A stretch of DNA of 64,000 bases from NCBI RefSeq assembly GCF_026420845.1, contig NZ_JAOWCB010000004.1:62001-126000 (forward strand), given 5' to 3'. The notes below the pieces were generated by a model, which was given only the letters and a program-made list of their open reading frames with translations, searched no databases and was not told the origin of the DNA. Of this stretch, positions 1-8,419 are shown piece by piece; position 1 is the stretch's first letter, and each line of letters begins with the position of its first letter. Source of the DNA: Streptomyces sp. PR69 (GTDB lineage Bacteria > Actinomycetota > Actinomycetes > Streptomycetales > Streptomycetaceae). A program made the position numbers and the translations under genes.

Positions 1-1
1 C

Positions 2-1186
2 GAACCGGACGCGGGCGGGGTGATCTCCCCCGGCGGCGTCGGCTTCGACATCTCCTGCGGGGTCCGGCTGCTGGCCGCGCACTGCGACGCGGAGGCGCTT
101 GGCCCGCGGCTGCGGCAGCTGATGGATCTGCTCAGCGCCCGTGTGCCCCGGGGCCCCGGCCGGGGCGGCATCTGGAGCCTGCGCCGCGCGGAGCTCGGCG
201 GAGTGCTGACGGACGGCGCGCGGTACCCGGTGGAGCGCGGCCACGGCGTGGCCCGCGACCTCGTGCGCTGCGAGGACCGCGGGGTGCTGGCGGGGGCCGC
301 GGCCGACGAGGTGAGCGACCGGGCGGTGGACCGCGGCCTCGGGCAGGTCGGCAGCCTCGGCTCCGGCAACCACTTCATGGAGGTGCAGTCCGTGCAGCAG
401 GTGTACGACGAGCGGGCCGCGCAGGTCATGGGCCTCGGCGAGGGACAGATCTGTGTGATGATCCACTGCGGTTCGCGGGGGCTTGGCCATCAGATCTGCA
501 CCGACCATGTCCGCACGATGGACCGGGCGATGGACCGCTATGGCATCCGGGTGCCGGACCGGCAGCTCGCCTGTGTCCCCGTGGACAGCGCGGAGGGCCG
601 CTCCTACCTGGCGGCGATGGCGGCCGCCGCCAACTACGCCCGGGCCAACCGGCAGGTCCTGGGCGATACGGCGAGACGGGCGTTCGACGAGGTCATGGGG
701 TGTCCGGTGGATCTGGTGTACGACATCTCGCACAACATGGCCAAGATGGAGACGCATACGGCCGACGGGCGGGAGCGGCGGCTGTGCGTCCACCGCAAGG
801 GCGCGACCAGGGCGCTGCCCGCCCGGCATCCGGAGCTGCCGGACGATCTGGCCCCGGTGGGCCAGCCGGTGCTGATCCCCGGCACGATGGGCACCGCCTC
901 GTATGTGCTGGCGGGGGTGGCGGGCGGCGGCGCCTGGCACTCCACCTGCCACGGCGCCGGCCGGGTGCGCAGCCGCCACCGGGCGGCCCGCGAGGTCGAC
1001 GGCCGCCGGCTGCGGGCGGACCTGGAGGCGGCCGGCGTCATGGTCCGCGGCTCCTCGGCCCGAGGGCTCGCGGAGGAGGCGCCGCTTGCGTACAAGGACA
1101 TCGACGCGGTGGTGCGGGCGAGTGAGGGGGCGGGGTTGTGCAGGCGGGTGGCGAGGCTTGTGCCGCTGGGGGTCCTCAAGGGGTGA
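2..1186 (+). CDS. rtcB: RNA-splicing ligase RtcB (5' truncated by window edge)
   Basis: GTP- and Mn-dependent ligase that joins 2',3'-cyclic phosphate (or 3'-phosphate) and 5'-OH RNA ends in tRNA splicing or RNA repair; cytoplasmic. The frame is open from base 2, so the N terminus lies outside the window; roughly 80-100 residues are missing if it is of the ~480-residue RtcB type. Visible family motifs: [12 protein letters not shown] near bases 35-70 (contains the metal-binding Cys), GSLGSGNHF near 352-378, HCGSRGLGH near 464-490, and CHGAGR near 949-963, whose His is the guanylylated residue in characterised RtcB. The end VLKG-stop is intact. No archease or Rtr regulator is visible. It faces the next gene tail to tail across a GC-rich repeat. 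Family assignment is firm; the physiological substrate is unknown. Confidence 0.93.
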   Translation, partial: EPDAGGVISPGGVGFDISCGVRLLAAHCDAEALGPRLRQLMDLLSARVPRGPGRGGIWSLRRAELGGVLTDGARYPVERGHGVARDLVRCEDRGVLAGAAADEVSDRAVDRGLGQVGSLGSGNHFMEVQSVQQVYDERAAQVMGLGEGQICVMIHCGSRGLGHQICTDHVRTMDRAMDRYGIRVPDRQLACVPVDSAEGRSYLAAMAAAANYARANRQVLGDTARRAFDEVMGCPVDLVYDISHNMAKMETHTADGRERRLCVHRKGATRALPARHPELPDDLAPVGQPVLIPGTMGTASYVLAGVAGGGAWHSTCHGAGRVRSRHRAAREVDGRRLRADLEAAGVMVRGSSARGLAEEAPLAYKDIDAVVRASEGAGLCRRVARLVPLGVLKG

Positions 1187-1196
1187 GGCGCCTTGT

Positions 1197-1305
1197 CCGG
1201 ACCGGGGCTCCGCCCCCACCCTGCGCCGCAATCGCCGGCGGGGCTTGACTGCGGGGGCTCCGCCCCCGGACCCCCGCTCCTCAAACGCCGGAGGGGCTGG
1301 ATTTT
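1197..1305. repeat. GC-rich intergenic repeat copy between convergent genes
   Basis: This gap holds two GGGGCTCCGCCCC-type palindromes and two modules of the form CTCAA-CGCCGGNGGGGCT. The same modules recur near 7.9-8.4, 30.2 and 49.0-49.2 kb. The hairpins sit between the rtcB stop and the stop of the opposing gene, so they may act as a bidirectional terminator. Presence is read directly; the function is inferred. Confidence 0.75.
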
Positions 1306-3959
1306 CCAGCCGCGTCCGGGAGACGGAGCCCCGGGGCGCGGAGGCGCGGCAGCGCCCGCATCGTGCGGTTCGCCGCCGCCGCGTACGCCACGCCGAAGAC
1401 CAGCGACGCGAGGAACGCCAGATGGCGGGAGAAGTCGTCGATCAGCGGATAGATCTGCCAGTGCGTCAGATAGATGTACAGCGAGGCGGTCGCCAGGGCT
1501 CCGGCGAGCCGGTTGAGCCGCTCGTGGCTGGGAAGCGCCGGGACCCACACCAGCAGCGCGAAGCCCGCCACGATGAGCGCCTCGCGCATGGGCTCCTCGG
1601 GGTAGAAGCCCGGCACGGTCGCCAGGGTCACGGCCGTGACGAGCAGCCGCTGCCGTACGGACGCGGCCTTCGCCGCCGCCCAGCCGAGGGCGAACAGCCA
1701 GAAGACGGTGACGGCGTCGGGCATCAGCGAGCGGTCGGGGAGGCCGAGGAGGTCGTAACGCGTCAGCAGCCCGGCGGCGGCGATCGCGAGCGGCAGCCCG
1801 TACGGGAAGCGGCGCTCGGCCCGGTCCGCCCAGCGCAGGGCGAGCAGGGCGGCGACGGCGGCCAGGATGTAGACGAGGGCCTCGATGAACCAGAAGTGCA
1901 TTCCGGTCGGGTTGTCGTGCGGCCCGAGGACGCTGTGCAGCAGGGCGAGATTGCTGAGGGTGTAGTCGTCCGCGAGCAGCAGCATGCCGCCGATCCACAC
2001 CATGCTGGGCGCCGCGACGCGCGCGATGCTGGTGCAGGCGTGGCGGATGCGTTCACGCCGGGGGGCGTCGGTGAGGTGGAAGCGGGCGAAGTTGTATCCG
2101 GCGACAGCGAGCAGCAGATGGGCGCCGCCCTTGACGCCGAAGACATGGATGTGCGAGCCGACGATGAAGAAGATCGCGAGGGCGCGCAGGGCGACGCTGG
2201 TCTCCAGGGTCCGCCTGCGGGGCCAGGGCCGGGAGGCGGCCTGTGACGCCGCGGGCTCGCGGGGCTGGGCGAGGTCGCGAATGGGTCTGGTGTGCCAGTC
2301 GGGCGGCAGGCTGCCGAGTCGCTTCTCCAGCTGGAGGGACATCTCCACATACGACAGAGAGTCCCCGCCGAGGCTGACGAAGCTGCTGTCGGGGGTCACG
2401 TCGGCGCGGTCGAGGATGCGGGCGTAGAGCTGGCGCAGATCGTCGGGCAGCGGCCGGGGGTCGCCGGGCAGCGGCCGGGCGTCCCCGCTCTCGCGGGGGA
2501 GCGCGCGTATGGCCTGGTAGTCGGGTTTGCCGGTGGGCAGCCGGGGCAGCTCGGCGAGCAGCTGGACCTGGACCGCGCGCGGCGGCAGTCGGCACTCCCG
2601 TATCGCCAGGCTGCGTATGCGGTCCGCGTCGGCGTCCGGGGCGTCGGCCGCGGCGATCACGAGGGTGGTGTCGTCGCCGGCGCACAGTGCGGTGACGCCG
2701 TGGCGGGCGAGGACCGTCTCGATGCGCTGGGGGTCGATGCGCAGGCCGAGGATCTTCACAAAGCGGCTGCGCCGGCCGACGATCTCGTACAGCCCTTCGG
2801 GGGTGCGCCGGGCGAGGTCGCCGGTGCGCAGTTCCCGGATGTCCCGGCCCCGTGCCAGGTCGGCCGGGGTGCGGGCGTAGCCGAGCATCACATTCGGCCC
2901 GGTGTAGACGAGTTCCCCGGCGTCCGGGCCGGGGACGTCCTCCGCAGAGTGCACGGAGTCCACGGGGTCCACGGGGTCCACGGGGTCCACGGGGTCCACG
3001 GGGTCGAGGCGGAAGGCGCCGCCGGGCACCGGGACGCCGATGGACGCGGGGTGGGCGGCCGCGAGATCGGGCGGCAGATAGGCCATGCGGGCGGTGGCCT
3101 CGGTCTGGCCGTACATCACGAACAGGTCCCAGCCGCGGCGTGCGCCCAGTTCGGCGTAGCGGGTCACGGTCTCGGGGGCGAGGCGGCCGCCGGCCTGGGT
3201 GACATAGCGCAGCCGCGGCAGGTCCATGGCGTCAAAGCCGATGCGGTCGAGCAGCTCGAAGGTGTAAGGGACGCCGGCGAAGGCGGTGCCTCGGGCGGTG
3301 CGGAACAGCTCCCAGAAGCAGGCGTCGGCCACCGAGAGACCGGTGAGGATCAGGCCCGCGCCGCGCAGCAGATGGCTGTGGAGGACGGACAGCCCGTAGC
3401 AGTAGTGCATGGGCAGGGTGGTGGCGGCGCGGTCGGTGTCGCGGATGCCGAGGTATGCGGCGATCGACTCGGCGTTGGCCTGCACATTGTCGTACGAGAG
3501 GCGGACTAGCTTGGGCGAGCCGGTGGAGCCGGAGGTGGACAGCAGCAGGGCGAGGTCCGGGTGGAGGTCATGGGCGGTCCCCGTGCGCCGTTCGTCGAGG
3601 ATCCAGGGCTCGCCGGGGCCAGCGGGCCGTACGACGACGTCGGGGTCGTAGGCGTCGGCCAGCTGCCGGGCCGCCTCCGGGTGGTCGCCCGGCACCAGCA
3701 GGACCGGGTGGCCGGCCGAGAGGGCTGCGAGATGGACGATAAGCGCCTCCGGCGTATTCGCGCCAGGCAGCAGCACCAGACGGCGCTCGGGCCCCAATCG
3801 GCGGGCGGCGTCCGCCACATGTGCGGCCAGCTCGCGGTAGGTCATCTCCCCATCGGAGGTGAGCAGGGCCGTGCGCTCGCCGTGGGCGGCGAGGCCGCAC
3901 GCGAGGGGCAGGGTGTTGCCGCTGGTGAGCGGGGCGGGGTGGGTCGTCACGGCGGGCAT
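1281..3959 (-). CDS. Adenylation - carrier - acyltransferase-3 membrane fusion protein
   Basis: An 892-residue NRPS-like protein with a membrane half. Residues ~20-490 are an AMP-binding adenylation domain: STSGSTGSPK (141-150), MYGQTEATA (282-290), RTGDL (378-382) and the catalytic LPTGK lysine (478). Residues ~505-565 are a carrier domain with the phosphopantetheine serine in GGDSLS (Ser534). Residues ~588-892 are an acyltransferase-3 domain with about ten hydrophobic segments and the GSHIH histidines (601-605). Likely role: activate an acyl or amino acid, load it on the carrier and transfer it to an acceptor at the membrane; the substrate is not predictable by eye. I start at ATG 3959 because an iron box fills 3961-3979, directly upstream; a longer start at 4022 would put the box inside the coding region. 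That implies a leaderless transcript. A (Asp-Pro-Val)n run lies at residues 319-333. Confidence 0.85.
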   Translation of the reverse strand: MPAVTTHPAPLTSGNTLPLACGLAAHGERTALLTSDGEMTYRELAAHVADAARRLGPERRLVLLPGANTPEALIVHLAALSAGHPVLLVPGDHPEAARQLADAYDPDVVVRPAGPGEPWILDERRTGTAHDLHPDLALLLSTSGSTGSPKLVRLSYDNVQANAESIAAYLGIRDTDRAATTLPMHYCYGLSVLHSHLLRGAGLILTGLSVADACFWELFRTARGTAFAGVPYTFELLDRIGFDAMDLPRLRYVTQAGGRLAPETVTRYAELGARRGWDLFVMYGQTEATARMAYLPPDLAAAHPASIGVPVPGGAFRLDPVDPVDPVDPVDPVDSVHSAEDVPGPDAGELVYTGPNVMLGYARTPADLARGRDIRELRTGDLARRTPEGLYEIVGRRSRFVKILGLRIDPQRIETVLARHGVTALCAGDDTTLVIAAADAPDADADRIRSLAIRECRLPPRAVQVQLLAELPRLPTGKPDYQAIRALPRESGDARPLPGDPRPLPDDLRQLYARILDRADVTPDSSFVSLGGDSLSYVEMSLQLEKRLGSLPPDWHTRPIRDLAQPREPAASQAASRPWPRRRTLETSVALRALAIFFIVGSHIHVFGVKGGAHLLLAVAGYNFARFHLTDAPRRERIRHACTSIARVAAPSMVWIGGMLLLADDYTLSNLALLHSVLGPHDNPTGMHFWFIEALVYILAAVAALLALRWADRAERRFPYGLPLAIAAAGLLTRYDLLGLPDRSLMPDAVTVFWLFALGWAAAKAASVRQRLLVTAVTLATVPGFYPEEPMREALIVAGFALLVWVPALPSHERLNRLAGALATASLYIYLTHWQIYPLIDDFSRHLAFLASLVFGVAYAAAANRTMRALPRLRAPGLRLPDAAGKSSPSGV
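2958..3002 (-). repeat. Five perfect 9-bp tandem copies encoding (Asp-Pro-Val)n
   Basis: Five exact head-to-tail copies of GTCCACGGG (plus-strand reading), with a diverged flanking copy on either side. They lie in the adenylation domain just before its GELVYTGPN motif and encode a Pro-rich loop. The unit is a multiple of three, so copy-number changes keep the frame. Confidence 0.95.
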
Positions 3960-3960
3960 A

Positions 3961-3979
3961 GTAGGTAAGGCTGGCCTTA
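3961..3979 (-). promoter_or_regulatory. Iron box (DtxR/IdeR/DmdR type) at the adenylation-acyltransferase start
   Basis: The 19-mer GTAGGTAAGGCTGGCCTTA matches the palindromic consensus TTAGGTTAGGCTAACCTAA at 14 of 19 positions. It abuts the ATG at 3959, so a bound Fe-repressor would cover the start site of a leaderless message. The consensus is established knowledge; binding is inferred. Confidence 0.65.
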
Positions 3980-4156
3980 TCGGGAAGGGGGCGCGCGCCG
4001 CCGGTCCGGTGCGCGGGGTCACGGCGCGCGCCGCGCACGGGGCAACTGCTTCCGCACTCCGACGCCTTGAGCGTGAGCGAAAGGTTCAGGCCAGACGCCG
4101 CAGTCGAATCCGCGGCCTTTTCGCGGCCGAGCTGTTACATCCGAAACCCTTGACCC

Positions 4157-4175
4157 TTAGGTTAGCTTTACCTTA
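4157..4175 (+). promoter_or_regulatory. Iron box upstream of the ferric-iron ABC operon
   Basis: TTAGGTTAGCTTTACCTTA matches the DtxR/IdeR/DmdR iron-box consensus at 15 of 19 positions, including an unbroken first nine bases. It sits in an AT-richer patch about 107 bp upstream of the binding-protein ATG. The 323-bp gap from 3960 to 4282 therefore holds two outward-facing iron-regulated promoters and no gene that I can see. Confidence 0.8.
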
Positions 4176-4282
4176 TTTATGCCTAAGCTCCTCGGTTCCT
4201 CCCCGGCGCCGGTCCACCGCCCCCGTCGGCCCCGCACCTTGCGGCGCGCCGACGAGAGGCACAGCAGGAAGGCATCCCCCTC

Positions 4283-5302
4283 ATGCGACGCCCGTTGGCC
4301 CGCACCCTCACCGCGCTCGCCGCGGCAGCCCTGATATCCCCCCTGCTCGCGGGCTGCGGCAGCGATGAACCGGCCGGCCTTGTGATCTACTCGGGCCGCA
4401 ACGAGAAGCTCGTGGGGTCTCTTATCGACAAGCTGGAGGAGTCCCTCGACACCCGCGTCGAGGTCCGCTACGGAGGGAGCGCGGAGCTGTCCGCGCAGCT
4501 GCTGGAGGAGGGCGACGCCACCGAGGCGGGCCTGTTCCTCTCCCAGGACGCCGGCGCGCTCGGCGCGCTGTCCAAGGAGGGCAGGCTCGCACCGCTGCCG
4601 CAGACCGCCCTGGAGAAGGTCGCCCCCGCCTACCGCGGCGCCGCCGGCGACTGGATCGGGCTCAGCGGGCGCGTCCGCGTCATCGCCTACCACCCGGACA
4701 AGGTCGCCACCCCGCCTGACTCCGTCCACGACGTGGTGAAGCCGGAGTGGAAGGGCAAGGTCGGCTACGCCCCGACCAACGCCTCCTTCCAGTCGTTCGT
4801 CACCGGCATGCGCGTGCTGGAGGGCGACGACGCCACCCGCGACTGGCTCAAGGGGCTCAAGGCCAACGGCAAGCCCTACGAGAACAACCTCGCCGTGATG
4901 GACGCCGTCGACTCCGGCGAGGTCTCGCTCGGACTCGTCAACCACTACTACTGGTACGAGCGGGTCGCCGAGAAGGGCGAGGACAAGCTCGACGTCAGAA
5001 TCCACTTCCTCGCCAAGAGCGACCCGGGCGGCCTGGTCAATGTGGCCGGCGTCGGCATGCTCAAGGGCGCGGACGCCGAGCAGAGCGCCTACGCCCGCAA
5101 GGCCGTGGACTTCCTGCTGTCGGCCGAAGCCCAGCGGCACTTCGCCGACAAGACCAAGGAGTACCCGCTGGCCGCGGGCGTCACCAGCGACGTCGAGGAC
5201 CTGCCTCCGTTCGAGTCCCTGACGACCCCGGAGATCGACCTCGGCGAACTCGACTCCCTGAAGGAGACCCTGGCCATACTCCAGGACGTCGGAATGGTCT
5301 GA
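4283..5302 (+). CDS. Ferric-iron ABC transporter, substrate-binding lipoprotein (Fbp/Fut type)
   Basis: Extracytoplasmic iron-binding component, 339 residues. It begins with an Arg-rich signal peptide and a lipobox LLAGC (residues 21-25, lipidated Cys25). The mature part starts with the family's VIYSGRNEKLVG segment and has the Tyr-rich metal-site region (HYYWYERV) typical of class II periplasmic ferric-binding proteins. A GGAAGG ribosome site lies about 10 bases before ATG 4283. The permease gene follows after one base, so these are one operon. The iron box at 4157-4175 predicts derepression under iron starvation. Ferric iron is inferred from family plus iron box; other metals are possible. 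Confidence 0.88.
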   Translation: MRRPLARTLTALAAAALISPLLAGCGSDEPAGLVIYSGRNEKLVGSLIDKLEESLDTRVEVRYGGSAELSAQLLEEGDATEAGLFLSQDAGALGALSKEGRLAPLPQTALEKVAPAYRGAAGDWIGLSGRVRVIAYHPDKVATPPDSVHDVVKPEWKGKVGYAPTNASFQSFVTGMRVLEGDDATRDWLKGLKANGKPYENNLAVMDAVDSGEVSLGLVNHYYWYERVAEKGEDKLDVRIHFLAKSDPGGLVNVAGVGMLKGADAEQSAYARKAVDFLLSAEAQRHFADKTKEYPLAAGVTSDVEDLPPFESLTTPEIDLGELDSLKETLAILQDVGMV

Positions 5303-5303
5303 C

Positions 5304-6893
5304 GTGACCGACCCGACCACCGGTCACTCCGCCGACCGCCCGGCAGCGGCAGCCAAGCCGCCCGCCGGGCGGCGGCGCGTCGCCGCGGGCCGCCGCCCGT
5401 CCCCCGCACTGCTCGTCCCCGCCTGCGCGGCCGCCCTGCTTGCGGTGCTGCCGCTGGGCTATCTCGCCGTCCGCGCCCTGGAGCGGGGCCCGGCCTACGC
5501 CTGGGACGTCATCGCCGACGACCGTACGGCGCTGCTGCTCGGCCACAGCCTCGGACTGACCGCCGCCGTGGTCCTCGGCGCTCTGGTGCTGGGCGTCTCG
5601 CTCGCCTGGCTGACCGTGCGCACCGCGCTGCCCGGCGCGCGCGTCTGGTCGGTGCTGGTCACCCTGCCGCTGGCGGTGCCCAGCTATGTAGCCGCCTTCA
5701 CCTGGCTGTCGGCGGCCCCCGGCCTCGCCGGGTTCACCGGGTCGGCGCTGGCGCTGACCCTGGTCAGCTTCCCGTATGTCTATCTGCCCGTCGCCGCCGC
5801 GCTGCGCCGCACCGACCCCGCGCAGGAGGAGGTGTCGCGCTCCCTGGGACACGGCAGGCTGAGCACCTTCCTGCGCGTCACGCTGCCGCAGCTGCGCCCG
5901 GCGGCCGCCGGAGGCGGGCTGCTGGTGGCGCTGTATGTGCTCAGCGACTTCGGGGCCGTGTCGCTGATGCGGTACGACACCTTCACCCGCGGCATCTACA
6001 CCTCCTACCGCGCGAGCTTCGACCGCACCCCGGCCGCCGCGCTCAGCGCCGTGCTGGTGCTGATGACGGTGGCGCTGGTGGCGGCCGAGACCCGCACCCG
6101 CGGCCGCGCCGGGCACGCCAGGACCGGCGCGGGCACGGCCCGCCCCGCCGAGCCCGCGCCGCTCGGCCGGCTCCGGCTGCCCGCGCTGGGCTGGTGCGGC
6201 GCGGTCGTCGCCGTCGCCGCCGGCTTCCCGCTCGCGACGCTCGGCTACTGGCTGGCCGTCGGCAACTCCGCCACCTGGGACCCCGGCACACTGGCCGACA
6301 CCTCCCTGACCACCCTGGGCACGGCCGCGGCGGGCGCGGCGCTCACCACGCTGCTCGCCCTCCCGGTCGGGGTGATCGCCGCCCGCCACCGCGGCCGGGG
6401 CGCGCGGCTGCTGGAGCAGGCGGCCTACGCCGGTCACGCCCTGCCCGGCATCACCGTCGCCCTCGCCCTGGTGTTCTTCGCGGTCCGCTACGCCCGGCCC
6501 CTCTACCAGGAACTGCCGCTGCTGGTCTGCGCGTACGCGGTGCTGTTCCTGCCGGTCGCGGCGGCCGCCACCCGTGCCGCGGTCCTCCAGGCCCCGCCGG
6601 TGCTGGAGGACGTCGCCCGCTCACTGGGACGCTCGCCGCTCGCGGTGCTGCGCACAGTCACCGTGCCGCTGGCCGCGCCCGGAGTCGCCGCCGGCGCGGC
6701 ACTGACGTTCGTGGTGTGCATGAAGGAGCTCCCCGCGACGCTGCTGCTGCGGCCGACCGGCATGGACACCCTCGCCACCCGGCTGTGGACGGAGACCGGC
6801 GCGGGGTCGTTCGCCGCCGCTGCCCCCTACGCCGCCGCGCTGATCCTGCTGGCCGCCGTCCCGTCGTATCTCCTCGGAAGGCACAGAACATGA
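5304..6893 (+). CDS. Ferric-iron ABC transporter, permease (two fused permease domains)
   Basis: A 529-residue inner-membrane permease, FbpB-like, with two copies of the binding-protein-dependent transport domain in one chain and about twelve hydrophobic segments. Each half carries an EAA-type loop that contacts the ATPase: EEVSRSLGHGRLSTF in the first and EDVARSLGRSPLAVL in the second. It starts at GTG 5304, one base after the binding-protein stop, and its TGA overlaps the ATPase ATG (ATGA). The first ~35 residues are Pro/Ala/Arg-rich and cytoplasmic. Tandem permease domains are normal for this iron family. Confidence 0.9.
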   Translation: MTDPTTGHSADRPAAAAKPPAGRRRVAAGRRPSPALLVPACAAALLAVLPLGYLAVRALERGPAYAWDVIADDRTALLLGHSLGLTAAVVLGALVLGVSLAWLTVRTALPGARVWSVLVTLPLAVPSYVAAFTWLSAAPGLAGFTGSALALTLVSFPYVYLPVAAALRRTDPAQEEVSRSLGHGRLSTFLRVTLPQLRPAAAGGGLLVALYVLSDFGAVSLMRYDTFTRGIYTSYRASFDRTPAAALSAVLVLMTVALVAAETRTRGRAGHARTGAGTARPAEPAPLGRLRLPALGWCGAVVAVAAGFPLATLGYWLAVGNSATWDPGTLADTSLTTLGTAAAGAALTTLLALPVGVIAARHRGRGARLLEQAAYAGHALPGITVALALVFFAVRYARPLYQELPLLVCAYAVLFLPVAAAATRAAVLQAPPVLEDVARSLGRSPLAVLRTVTVPLAAPGVAAGAALTFVVCMKELPATLLLRPTGMDTLATRLWTETGAGSFAAAAPYAAALILLAAVPSYLLGRHRT

Positions 6894-8047
6894 CCGACCT
6901 TCAGATCAAAGGACTGGTCAAGGCATACGGCCCCGAGGGCGCGGTCCTCGACGGACTCGACCTGACGGTGCCCGGCGGCGCGCTGGCCGCGGTCCTCGGC
7001 CCCTCGGGCTGCGGCAAGACGACCATGCTGCGCATCGTCGCCGGGTTTCTGCGGCCCGACGAGGGCAGCGTCGCCGTCGGCGGGCGCGTCCTGAGCGGGC
7101 CCGGCGCGCATATCGCGCCGGAGCGCCGGCGCATCGGCATCGTGCCGCAGGAGGGCGCGCTGTTCCCGCATCTGAGCGTGGCACGCAATGTGGCGTACGG
7201 GCTCTGCGGCGTCGACCGGGCCGCCCGGCGCGCCCGGGTGGACCGCATGCTGGAGCTGGTCGGGCTCGCGGGCTACGGCGCGCGCATGCCGCACGAGCTG
7301 TCCGGCGGGCAGCAGCAGCGCATCGCACTCGCCCGGGCGCTCGCCCCCGAGCCGCAGCTGGTGCTGCTCGACGAGCCGTTCAACGCGCTGGACAGCGCGC
7401 TGCGGGCGGGGGTGCGGGACGATGTGCGCGCCGCACTGCGGGCGACCGGGGCGACGGCCGTGCTGGTCACCCACGACCAGCAGGAGGCGCTGTCCACGGC
7501 GGACCTCGTCGCCGTCGTCCGCGACGGCCGGGTCGCCCAGTGCGGCACGCCCGAGGACGTCTACCACCGGCCCGCCGACCCCTGGGTGGCGGGCTTCGTG
7601 GGCGACGCGGTCCTCGTCTCCGGCACGGCGGACGCGAAAGGCGCAGCCGCGGCCGCCACCGTGCTGGGCCGGGTGCCGCTGACGGCCGCGCCCGCCGGGG
7701 CGCGCGAGGGTCTGGTGCTGCTGCGGCCGGAGCAGCTCCGGCTCACCGAGGCGGAGGGGGGCGGGGCGTGCGGCGTCGTGACGGACGTCCGCTTCTACGG
7801 GCATGACGCCATGGCCACGGTCGAGGTCGAGGGGCTCGACGCGCCGGTCGCCGTGCGGGTGGCCGGGACGGTGCCGGTGCGGCCAGGGGGGCGGACGGGG
7901 GTCCGGGTGGCGGGCGAGGCCACGTGGCATCCCGAAACCGGGGCTCCGCCCCAGACCCCGTTCACGGGGGCTCCGCCCCCGAACCCCCGCGCCTCAAACT
8001 CCCCCAGCTACCGCTGGGAGGTACCCCCAGGCGGGGCTGGGATATGA
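6890..8047 (+). CDS. Ferric-iron ABC transporter, ATP-binding protein
   Basis: FbpC-like ATPase, 385 residues, energising iron uptake. Walker A GPSGCGKT (37-44), Q-loop PQEGALFP, signature LSGGQQQ, Walker B VLLDEP and switch THDQQE are all intact, followed by a TOBE-like region. The ATG overlaps the permease stop by four bases. The last ~37 residues (from about 7934) are encoded by the GC-rich intergenic repeat: the frame runs through GGGGCTCCGCCCC-type DNA and ends in a Pro/Gly-rich tail with no family counterpart. The ancestral stop was therefore probably lost at the repeat boundary. Transport function should not depend on this tail. Confidence 0.9.
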   Translation: MTDLQIKGLVKAYGPEGAVLDGLDLTVPGGALAAVLGPSGCGKTTMLRIVAGFLRPDEGSVAVGGRVLSGPGAHIAPERRRIGIVPQEGALFPHLSVARNVAYGLCGVDRAARRARVDRMLELVGLAGYGARMPHELSGGQQQRIALARALAPEPQLVLLDEPFNALDSALRAGVRDDVRAALRATGATAVLVTHDQQEALSTADLVAVVRDGRVAQCGTPEDVYHRPADPWVAGFVGDAVLVSGTADAKGAAAAATVLGRVPLTAAPAGAREGLVLLRPEQLRLTEAEGGGACGVVTDVRFYGHDAMATVEVEGLDAPVAVRVAGTVPVRPGGRTGVRVAGEATWHPETGAPPQTPFTGAPPPNPRASNSPSYRWEVPPGGAGI

Positions 8048-8390
8048 GGGCTCTTGCGCCTCAATCGCCGGCGGGGCTTGGTTTCAGGTTCCCGCGCCTC
8101 AAACGCCGGCGAGGCTTGATTGTGCGGGTTCTCGCGCCTCAAACGCCGGCGGGGCTTGATTGTGCGGGTTCTTGCGCCTCAAACGCCGGCGGGGCTGAAT
8201 GCGCGCCTCCCGCACCGGCGGGGCTGGTGTTCGGCTGCGCCGGAATTCCAGTGCATTGGGGTCACCTCCGCCTCCCAGCGGTAGCTGGGGAGCTTGAGAC
8301 ACGGCCGAAGGCCGTACAGCGGGGGCGCGGGGCGGCAGCCCCGCGCCCCCTCCCCCGAAGGGGGGAGGGGGGCGGAGCCCGCAGTCATGG
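7934..8390. repeat. Large composite of GC-rich intergenic repeats with a 4-copy tandem array
   Basis: From 8056 to about 8200 there are four near-identical units starting GCGCCTCAA-CGCCGGCG at 8056, 8094, 8134 and 8174 (periods 38, 40 and 40 bp). They are flanked by GGGGCTCCGCCCC palindromes (7940-7985), a CCCAGCTACCGCTGGG module (8010-8040), its inverse at about 8270-8290, and an ACACGGCCGAAGGCCGT module (8299-8315). The part before 8048 is translated as the ATPase tail. The 372-bp stretch 8048-8419 holds nothing else I can support. Confidence 0.85.
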
Positions 8391-8419
8391 GAAGGGGAAC
8401 CCACCGCCGCGGAGAGACA

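Noticed and set aside
3960..4022. Longer start (ATG 4022) for the adenylation-acyltransferase protein
   Set aside because: It would place the iron box inside the coding sequence and adds an Arg/Pro-rich segment without family match; not impossible.
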